Part shown: positions 1-5,328 of the stretch, piece by piece | Layout of the letters: each line of letters opens with the position of its first letter | How positions within the stretch are numbered: the stretch's first letter is position 1 | From: Candidatus Mesolinea sp. UBA5823 | GTDB lineage: Bacteria; Chloroflexota; Anaerolineae; Anaerolineales; Anaerolineaceae | Direction: 5' to 3' | NCBI GenBank assembly: GCA_002417685.1 | Contig: DICP01000110.1 | Span: forward strand, 1 to 6,367 | Length of the DNA: 6,367 nt | Made by a program: the position numbers and the translations under genes | The notes under the pieces: generated by a model | Seen by the model: only the letters and a program-made list of their open reading frames with translations | Database searches by the model: none | What the model was told of the DNA's origin: nothing

Positions 1-75
1 TGCTGGAATTGGCAGACAGGCATGACTTAGGATCATGTGCGGAAACGCGTGAGAGTTCGAGCCTCTCTTTCCCCA
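1..75 (+). tRNA. tRNA-Leu (anticodon UAG), 5' end cut off by the window
   Basis: A class II (long variable arm) tRNA can be folded by eye. The D arm is CTG/CAG around a loop with GG. The anticodon stem CATGA/TCATG encloses loop CTTAGGA, with anticodon TAG at 28-30 and G at position 37. The variable arm is GCG/CGC closed by a GAAA tetraloop (39-48). The T stem GAGAG/CTCTC carries loop TTCGAGC. The 3' acceptor strand TTTCCCC (68-74) is followed by discriminator A75. Only the seven 5' acceptor bases are missing; pairing predicts GGGGAAA just left of the window. UAG plus the long variable arm means leucine, reading CUA and probably other CUN codons. The bases after A75 are CAG, so CCA is not encoded and must be added by nucleotidyltransferase. 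The tig start lies 38 bases downstream with no visible terminator or promoter, so co-transcription is possible. Confidence 0.95.
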
Positions 76-101
76 CAGCATTTACTTAAAAATTGATTGT
101 T

Positions 102-107
102 GAGAGG
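102..107 (+). promoter_or_regulatory. Shine-Dalgarno site that decides the tig start
   Basis: GAGAGG lies six bases before the TTG at 114-116. An earlier in-frame TTG at 93 has only A/T-rich sequence before it and would place this site inside the coding region, so 114 is the better start. Confidence 0.75.
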
Positions 108-113
108 CATATT

Positions 114-1571
114 TTGAAGATTCAAACCGATTTTACCGAAGACCATCAGGCAAAAGTAACCGTTGAGTTCGATATGGAGGTTTTAGAAACCTATGAGCGA
201 AAAGCAGCTCGTCAATTAGCAAAGGAAACCCGAATTCCTGGTTTCCGTCCTGGCAAAGCGCCCTATAACATGGTTGTGAACTATGTGGGTGAGGAAACCA
301 TAATGAATAACGCTATAGACTTGATGGTGGATAGATTTTATCCCGAAGTCGTCCAGGAAACAGGTATCAAACCTTCTGGACCGGGCGCCTTAGATGATGT
401 AAAAATTGAAGATTCTGTAATTTTCTTTTTCACGATTCCACTCGAACCGACTGTAGAACTTGGCAATTTAGATGACCTCAAAGAGCCTTATGAACCACCA
501 ACAATCGCAGAAGAAGATGTCCAAGGAACTCTTCTCGCAGCGCGACGCAACGCAAGCACCATTATTCCGCTTGATACCCCAGCGAAAGAAGGCGATTTAG
601 TTTTTTTCACGCTGAGCGCTGTGAATGCCCAAGCTCAAGAAGGAGAGGAAGCAGAAATTATTCAATCCACCCCCCAACAAGTTTTCATTCCTACAGAAAA
701 AGAACAGAATGAAACCGAGTGGCCTTTTAAGGGGTTTGCGAGGCAATTGATTGGCGTCAACGCTGGCGACGAGCTCGACATTGAGCATGAGTTCTCCGAT
801 GATACTCCAGATGGGGACCTGATCGGTAAGCGTGTCATTTTCAAAGTGAAAGTCCAATCGGTGAAAGGGTTGGAATTACCAGAAATTGATCAAGATTTCT
901 TACAGAAGATGGGGGACTTTAATTCCCGTGAAGAGATAGAAGATTACATTCGCAATAGCATGCAAGCAAGCGCAAAAGCAGAATATGATGAGAATTACTA
1001 CAATGGATTGATTGATCGGATTCGGGAAAAATCATCAATTAAGTACCCCCCTCAGGTACTCTCCAAAGAAGAAGAGAGTGTCTTGGATGATTTGGAGCAT
1101 GAACTTTCTCATCAACAGATGAATCTCGATTTATATCTGAAGCTGCGGAAGCTCGATAAAGAAGATTTTATCAAGAAGGAAGTACGCCCCTCTGCCATCG
1201 ACCGCTTAGAGCGCTCTCTAATTAAGCAAGCAATCGAAAAGAAATACGATATTCAAATAAGTAAGGAAGAACTGGAGAGACATATTAGCAATGTTCTTAC
1301 TGAACTAATACGCTCGGGTGAACTGGAGGAGGTACAGCGCAGCTTAGGCGAAAGAAAATTTACTCAAGCTGTTTCTATTCTTGCCACGGAGCAAGCGCTC
1401 GAGGAAGCCATCCGTCTACAGTTGCGCCGGATCGCAGCGCCTGAATCTCTTCAAGCAGAAGAACGGGAGGAACAATCCAACCATTCAGAAGTAAGCGCGG
1501 AAGAAATCCAAACTGAACAAGAAAGTGAACCAGCTGCAGAAGAAGAAACAGAACCAGAAAGCGAAGCATAA
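114..1571 (+). CDS. tig: Trigger factor, ribosome-associated chaperone / peptidyl-prolyl isomerase
   Basis: Trigger factor docks at the ribosomal exit tunnel through L23 and shields new chains as they emerge. With the TTG start at 114 the product has 485 residues. The N-terminal ribosome-binding domain (about 1-115) carries the signature GFRPGKAP at residues 43-50, the same numbering as GFRKGKVP in the E. coli protein, which supports this start. An FKBP-type isomerase domain follows at roughly 159-250, then the helical SurA-like C-terminal chaperone domain (about 255-444). The last 41 residues or so form a Glu-rich tail of low complexity, probably disordered. E. coli trigger factor has 432 residues; the extra length is largely this tail. 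The gene follows a tRNA-Leu and precedes clpP by 76 bases, a tig-clpP pairing common in bacteria. Family assignment is firm; only the start (93 or 114) is open. Confidence 0.95.
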   Translation: MKIQTDFTEDHQAKVTVEFDMEVLETYERKAARQLAKETRIPGFRPGKAPYNMVVNYVGEETIMNNAIDLMVDRFYPEVVQETGIKPSGPGALDDVKIEDSVIFFFTIPLEPTVELGNLDDLKEPYEPPTIAEEDVQGTLLAARRNASTIIPLDTPAKEGDLVFFTLSAVNAQAQEGEEAEIIQSTPQQVFIPTEKEQNETEWPFKGFARQLIGVNAGDELDIEHEFSDDTPDGDLIGKRVIFKVKVQSVKGLELPEIDQDFLQKMGDFNSREEIEDYIRNSMQASAKAEYDENYYNGLIDRIREKSSIKYPPQVLSKEEESVLDDLEHELSHQQMNLDLYLKLRKLDKEDFIKKEVRPSAIDRLERSLIKQAIEKKYDIQISKEELERHISNVLTELIRSGELEEVQRSLGERKFTQAVSILATEQALEEAIRLQLRRIAAPESLQAEEREEQSNHSEVSAEEIQTEQESEPAAEEETEPESEA

Positions 1572-1647
1572 TTTGTATATAGATTTTGATATTTCTCTTA
1601 CAACACTAAGGTAAGCTTCTGAGAAACATTACGGAGAAAAGAAAATT

Positions 1648-2256
1648 ATGGATAAAGACACATTTAAATCCGTTATTCCCATGGTTGTTGAAGCTACCGG
1701 AGCCGGTGAGCGGGCGTATGATATCTACTCATTGCTGCTGAAGGAACGCATCATTTTTGTGGGGACAGCGATAAACGATCAAATCGCTAATTTGGTCGTT
1801 GCTCAATTGCTCTATCTCAGCCGGGAAGACCCGGATAAATCCATACAGATGTATATCAATTCACCTGGCGGGTCGATTTACGCAGGGCTGGCTATTTTAG
1901 ATACGATGCAAATGATCCCGAATAAGATTAGTACGGTTGCCGTAGGCGTAACGGCTAGCTTTGGAACAGTCCTCTTAGCTGGCGGCACCAAAGGACAGCG
2001 TTACGCTTTACCGCATGCGACCATTCACTTACATCAACCTTTAGGTGGAGCCGAAGGTCAAGCCACGGATATTCAGATTATGGCGAAGGAAATTCTACGG
2101 CTGAAAGATGAGCTCAACTCTTTCTTAGCTGAAGCTACAGGTCAACCCATTGAGGTCATTAGTCGAGATACAGACCGAGACTTTTATATGACTGCAGATC
2201 AGGCAGCTGAATACGGCATCGTGGATAAAGTGCTGCGGCCACCGGAAAAAGAATAA
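1648..2256 (+). CDS. clpP: ATP-dependent Clp protease proteolytic subunit
   Basis: ClpP forms the cytoplasmic tetradecameric serine protease chamber fed by ClpX or ClpA/ClpC unfoldases. The 202-residue product has the usual length. The catalytic triad is Ser104, His129 and Asp178, each exactly seven above the mature E. coli numbers (97, 122, 171), so a leader of about seven residues may be removed by self-cleavage. Other family marks are INSPGGS (70-76), the LLKERIIF strand (29-37) and HQPLGG (129-134). The catalytic loop reads T-A-S-F-G where many ClpPs have A-A-S-M-G; this looks like a lineage variant because Ser and Gly are kept. GGAG at 1633-1636 is a plausible ribosome site, somewhat far (11 bases) from the ATG. 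No strong promoter is visible in the 76 bases after tig, so transcription from upstream is likely. Confidence 0.97.
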   Translation: MDKDTFKSVIPMVVEATGAGERAYDIYSLLLKERIIFVGTAINDQIANLVVAQLLYLSREDPDKSIQMYINSPGGSIYAGLAILDTMQMIPNKISTVAVGVTASFGTVLLAGGTKGQRYALPHATIHLHQPLGGAEGQATDIQIMAKEILRLKDELNSFLAEATGQPIEVISRDTDRDFYMTADQAAEYGIVDKVLRPPEKE

Positions 2257-2283
2257 GAATAGCAAAAATATACTGGAGGATCT

Positions 2284-3081
2284 ATGCTGACAGATAAATT
2301 CCCTAAGCTTAAGGGATTAATCTTGGATATGGATGGGGTCCTCTGGAAAGATAGTAAACCAATCGGAGATTTGCCTTATGTTTTCAGAGGCATCTCCGAT
2401 TTAGGTTTAAAAGTCGTTTTTGCAACTAACAATGCAACAAAGTCTATCGAAGAGTATCAACAAAAAATTGGTTCGTTTGGCGTTCAAGTTGAACCAGAGC
2501 AAATCATCACCTCCGCCATGGCGGCGGCTAAGTATTTACAACAACACTACCCGACGAATAGCAAGGTTTATGTGGTAGGTTCTGCTTCGCTCAAAGACAT
2601 AATCCGTAAGCACGGTTTTCAGGTATGCGATGATGCCGAAAGGGATTCAGCGCAAATTGTGTTGGTGGCTCTGGATACCAACCTCACCTACGAGAAAATA
2701 CGCAATGCCGCTACGCAAATCCGTCAGGGAGCTGATTTTATCGCCACAAATATGGACGCCACCTTCCCCACCCCCCAAGGGCTCTTTCCCGGAGCAGGTG
2801 CCTGTGTTGCAGCGATTGCTACCGCAGCGGAGATGCAGCCCCTTTTGATTGGCAAGCCACAGACACCAATGTACGGACTCGCCTTTCAAACTTTAGGATT
2901 TGCTCCTCATGAGACTATGGCTATTGGGGACCGCTTAGAGACCGATATCGCCGGCGCGCAAAAAGCTGGCTGTCTGGCAGGGCTTGTGCTTTCTGGTGTG
3001 ACGGATGAAAGTAAAGCGCGCAGTTGGCAGCCACAACCCGATTTAATTGCAAAAGACTTAACCGAGCTCATTTATGGCTAA
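2284..3081 (+). CDS. HAD-IIA family hydrolase, NagD / phosphoglycolate phosphatase-like
   Basis: This 265-residue protein has all four haloacid dehalogenase motifs in order. Motif I is DMDGVLW at 15-21, with Asp15 the expected nucleophile and Asp17 the general acid/base. Motif II is ATNN at 47-50. The motif III lysine is Lys191 in GKPQTP. Motif IV is GDRLETD at 215-221. The cap between motifs II and III, with TNMDATFPT around 155-163, is the C2 type of subclass IIA (NagD, 4-nitrophenylphosphatase, phosphoglycolate and pyridoxal phosphatases). It should remove phosphate from a small Mg2+-bound substrate in the cytoplasm; the substrate cannot be told from sequence. GGAGG at 2275-2279 lies four bases before the ATG. 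The gene starts 27 bases after clpP, and its last 8 bases overlap rlmN. Confidence 0.92.
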   Translation: MLTDKFPKLKGLILDMDGVLWKDSKPIGDLPYVFRGISDLGLKVVFATNNATKSIEEYQQKIGSFGVQVEPEQIITSAMAAAKYLQQHYPTNSKVYVVGSASLKDIIRKHGFQVCDDAERDSAQIVLVALDTNLTYEKIRNAATQIRQGADFIATNMDATFPTPQGLFPGAGACVAAIATAAEMQPLLIGKPQTPMYGLAFQTLGFAPHETMAIGDRLETDIAGAQKAGCLAGLVLSGVTDESKARSWQPQPDLIAKDLTELIYG

Positions 3082-4141
3082 ACGCCTTATTTACGATCTC
3101 GATTTTGAGTCGTTAGCAGCAGCCCTTGCTGAGCTAGATCAACCAGCTTTCCGGACTCAGCAGCTTTGGGAAGGGCTGTACACCCACTACTTTGCCGATT
3201 TTGCGCAGTTCTCAAACATTCCCAAAGACTTACGCGACAGTTTATCCGCACAATTTATCATCGACCCTCTACGTGTGCAGAAATCTTTGCTCTCTCAAGA
3301 TGGCTTAACCGAAAAAGTTTTGTTTGCACTACCCGATAACCTCAGCATTGAGACGGTTCTGATGCGTTATGAGCGACGCAACTCCCTTTGCATCTCCACT
3401 CAAATTGGCTGCCCAATGGGCTGCGTTTTCTGTGCCACGGGGCAAATGGGCTTTATCAGAAACCTAAGTTCAGGGGAAATCTTAGCCCAAATTCTGCATT
3501 TCATGCGTAAGTTAAAGGCTGAAGACCAAAACCTAACCAACATTGTTTATATGGGTATGGGTGAACCCTTTCTAAACTACGAAGCGACAATGAATTCGTT
3601 GCGTCGTTTGATGGATCCTCGAGGGCTGAACTTCGGGGCTCGGCGCATCACCATCAGTACGGTTGGGATTATTCCCAAGATTGAACAATTCACCGAGGAG
3701 AACCTGCAAGTCAACTTAGCCGTGAGCTTGCATACAGCCGATGACTCCTTGCGCAGTCAACTCGTACCAGCCAATCGCATGTTCCCGCTGAGCAAGCTTA
3801 TCCCTGCCTGCAAAGCCTATACTGAGAAAACTCACCGCAGGATTTCATTTGAATATGCACTCATCGATGGCGTAAACGATTCGCATGAGGCAGCACTTGC
3901 CTTAAGCAGTTTATTAAAAGGCATGCTTTGTCATGTCAATCTAATTGCACTTAACCCAAGTAAAAAATACCCATTGCAAGGATCTCCGAAAGCAAAAATA
4001 CACGCATTTTCCGCTACCCTCGAAGAACACGGAATCCCAGTAACGATCCGTCTCCGCCGCGGTGTAGAGATTCAAGCCGGCTGTGGTCAGCTCGCCAGTG
4101 CTGAAAAAACGAATGATAATAAAATAAATACCTTGCAATAA
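3074..4141 (+). CDS. rlmN: Dual-specificity 23S rRNA A2503 / tRNA A37 C2-methyltransferase, radical SAM
   Basis: RlmN makes 2-methyladenosine at A2503 of 23S rRNA, in the peptidyl transferase centre, and at A37 of some tRNAs. The 355-residue product shows the radical SAM cluster motif CX3CX2C at Cys113, Cys117 and Cys120, preceded by Cys106 (equivalent to E. coli Cys118) and followed by the methyl-carrying Cys337 in AGCGQL (equivalent to E. coli Cys355). MGMGEP at 160-165 is the SAM-binding GGE-type motif, and SLHTADDSLR (218-227) is typical of the family. Ala rather than a bulkier residue lies after Cys120 (CATGQMGF), as expected for RlmN. The ATG sits inside the end of the HAD gene with only a weak GAG upstream (3064-3066), which suggests translational coupling. 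The last 13 or so residues after GQLAS are polar and unconserved in look. The in-frame codon following its TAA begins another open stretch. Confidence 0.96.
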   Translation: MAKRLIYDLDFESLAAALAELDQPAFRTQQLWEGLYTHYFADFAQFSNIPKDLRDSLSAQFIIDPLRVQKSLLSQDGLTEKVLFALPDNLSIETVLMRYERRNSLCISTQIGCPMGCVFCATGQMGFIRNLSSGEILAQILHFMRKLKAEDQNLTNIVYMGMGEPFLNYEATMNSLRRLMDPRGLNFGARRITISTVGIIPKIEQFTEENLQVNLAVSLHTADDSLRSQLVPANRMFPLSKLIPACKAYTEKTHRRISFEYALIDGVNDSHEAALALSSLLKGMLCHVNLIALNPSKKYPLQGSPKAKIHAFSATLEEHGIPVTIRLRRGVEIQAGCGQLASAEKTNDNKINTLQ

Positions 4142-4150
4142 GTTAAATTT

Positions 4151-4155
4151 AGGAG
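4151..4155 (+). promoter_or_regulatory. Shine-Dalgarno sequence of a small ORF lacking a normal start codon
   Basis: AGGAG lies 9 bases after the rlmN stop codon and four bases before an in-frame ATA at 4160, the same spacing as GGAGG to ATG in the HAD gene nearby. No ATG, GTG or TTG in any frame follows at a useful distance. Confidence 0.5.
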
Positions 4156-4159
4156 AGAA

Positions 4160-4369
4160 ATACCAAACCGAGGTGGTTTTTCTTGGAAGCGTGCTCTAGG
4201 AGTCACGCAAGCCAAACAGAGAATATCGAGAAAAACAGGCATTCCTTTGACTAAAAGCGGTAGACAGAGGAAGTTTGGAGCTGGTATTTTGCGAGGTTGC
4301 GGTTGTTCAACTTTAGGATTTACCTCACTACTAGTCCTATTAGTTGTGATTACAATCTTATTCCTTTAA
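4160..4369 (+). CDS. Small basic tail-anchored protein, apparent ATA start
   Basis: I do not know a function for this one. The frame is open from the rlmN stop (4139-4141) to TAA at 4367-4369. Read from ATA at 4160 it gives 69 residues beginning (M)PNRGGFSWKRALG. Residues 4-45 contain 12 Lys/Arg, and the whole product has no Asp or Glu. A motif GIPLTKSGRQRKFG lies at 27-40, a Cys-Gly-Cys at 47-49, and a hydrophobic stretch of about 19 residues (51-69) ends the protein. This suggests a cytoplasmic basic domain held by a C-terminal membrane anchor. From memory, the motif resembles small conserved proteins starting MP-x-R-GFSWKRALG and containing TGIPxTKSGRQRK; this is unverified. The only standard start in frame is TTG at 4247, which would cut off the basic half. 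Alternatives are an ATG lost by mutation or sequencing error, or stop-codon readthrough from rlmN. Confidence 0.55.
   Translation: MPNRGGFSWKRALGVTQAKQRISRKTGIPLTKSGRQRKFGAGILRGCGCSTLGFTSLLVLLVVITILFL
4183..4215 (+). other. Imperfect inverted repeat / RNA hairpin inside the small ORF
   Basis: TTGG (4183-4186) can pair with CCAA (4212-4215), GCGTG (4189-4193) with CACGC (4204-4208), and CTC (4194-4196) with GAG (4200-4202), leaving loop TAG, a one-base bulge and a small internal loop. No T run follows, so it is not an intrinsic terminator. It begins 23 bases after the proposed ATA and may be chance within coding sequence. Confidence 0.35.
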
Positions 4370-4390
4370 CCGTCTTGACGAACATTCCGT

Positions 4391-4396
4391 TATAAT
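4391..4396 (+). promoter_or_regulatory. Candidate -10 box for a leaderless ftsY transcript
   Basis: A perfect TATAAT ends nine bases before the ftsY ATG. Transcription would normally begin about 4402-4404, leaving two to four untranslated bases. No Shine-Dalgarno sequence exists between it and the ATG, which fits leaderless initiation. A -35 element at the usual 16-18 base spacing is not recognisable; TTGACG at 4375-4380 is only 10 bases away. Confidence 0.5.
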
Positions 4397-4405
4397 ACAA
4401 GCCCT

Positions 4406-5314
4406 ATGGCAAATATTTTTGATAAATGGCACGAAAGCCTGACCAAAACCCGCAATGTGACCTTTGGGCGTATTGCGAACTTCTTCGGTACCACTGAGAT
4501 TAATGACGACTCCTGGGATGAGCTGGAAGCCTTGCTGATCCAGGCTGATTTAGGCATGGAAACAACATCCAGCATCATCGAAAACTGTATGGAAAAAGTT
4601 CGGAAACAAGGGCTTACGCGCACTGAACAACTTTATAAACTCGTAAAAGAAGAATTAATTAATCTTTTAGATCAGCCGGAAGAACCAGATCTTTCTGCAG
4701 AGCCTACCGTCATCATGATTGCGGGTGTCAACGGTTCTGGAAAAACCACCTCGATTGCTAAGCTGGCTGCACGCTACAAAAATATGGGGAAAAAAGTTCT
4801 CCTGGTTGCAGGCGATACTTTTAGGGCAGCCGCCGCCGATCAGTTAGAGATTTGGAGCAAACGTGTTGACGTTCCTATTATCACTTCCAATCCCAATAGT
4901 GACCCTGGCGCGGTAACATACGATGGCATTAAGTCAGCGATTGCACGGCGCATGGACGTGGTATTGATCGACACAGCTGGCAGGTTGCACACGCGCTATA
5001 ACTTAATGGAAGAAATCAAGAAAGTTTACCGTGTGGCTGACAAAGCTTTGCCGGGCGCCCCCCACCATTCATGGATCGTTTTAGATGCCACCACAGGGCA
5101 AAATGCGCTCCAACAAGCCAAGGCATTCCAGCAAGCCGTTGACTTAAATGGTGCCATCCTGGCAAAGTTGGATAGCTCTGCAAAAGGTGGTATGGCTTTT
5201 GCAATCAAACGCCAGCTCAATCTCCCTATCCTTTACGCTGGATTAGGAGAAGGAGTGGATGACTTGCAGCTTTTTGACCGCAATGCCTTTGTAGATGGCA
5301 TCCTAGAACGCTAA
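4406..5314 (+). CDS. ftsY: Signal recognition particle receptor FtsY
   Basis: FtsY is the SRP-GTPase that receives Ffh-ribosome-nascent chain complexes at the inner face of the membrane and passes them to SecYEG. The 302-residue protein is the short form. A basic/amphipathic N-terminal helix (about 1-28) probably serves for membrane contact in place of the long acidic A domain of E. coli. The helical N domain runs to about 95. The G domain has G1 GVNGSGKTT (107-115), DTFRAAAADQL (137-147), G3 DTAGR (189-193), G4 AKLD (253-256) followed by SSAKGG, and GLGEGVDDLQ (279-288). G4 is TKLD in many relatives; the guanine-contacting Lys and Asp are kept. The gene has no ribosome binding site but a good -10 box just upstream. 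prfB follows after 14 bases, so the two are probably co-transcribed. Confidence 0.96.
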   Translation: MANIFDKWHESLTKTRNVTFGRIANFFGTTEINDDSWDELEALLIQADLGMETTSSIIENCMEKVRKQGLTRTEQLYKLVKEELINLLDQPEEPDLSAEPTVIMIAGVNGSGKTTSIAKLAARYKNMGKKVLLVAGDTFRAAAADQLEIWSKRVDVPIITSNPNSDPGAVTYDGIKSAIARRMDVVLIDTAGRLHTRYNLMEEIKKVYRVADKALPGAPHHSWIVLDATTGQNALQQAKAFQQAVDLNGAILAKLDSSAKGGMAFAIKRQLNLPILYAGLGEGVDDLQLFDRNAFVDGILER

Positions 5315-5328
5315 TTTTGGAGTAAAAA

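Noticed and set aside
1586..1615. TTGATA with TAAGGT as a clpP promoter, and a CTTAC/GTAAG inverted repeat
   Set aside because: The -10 match is poor at 15-base spacing, and the stem is five pairs with a nine-base loop; neither is convincing.
2630..2848. Plus-strand second frame within the HAD gene
   Set aside because: Pro/Arg-rich shadow of the HAD coding frame without motifs or its own ribosome site.
4165..4184. AAACC/GGTTT stem followed by T residues as an rlmN terminator
   Set aside because: Five weak pairs with only two G-C pairs, the T run is largely part of the stem, and it lies inside the proposed small ORF.
4247..4369. TTG at 4247 as start of the small ORF (40 residues)
   Set aside because: There is no good ribosome site before it, and it would discard the basic, conserved-looking first 29 residues that follow the AGGAG.
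4371..4380. CGTC-TT-GACG near-palindrome before ftsY as an operator
   Set aside because: Four-base arms are too short to separate from chance without a second site.
4375..4396. TTGACG and TATAAT as a classical -35/-10 promoter pair
   Set aside because: The spacer is only 10 bases; sigma-70-type promoters need about 16-18. Only the -10 box is kept as a candidate.
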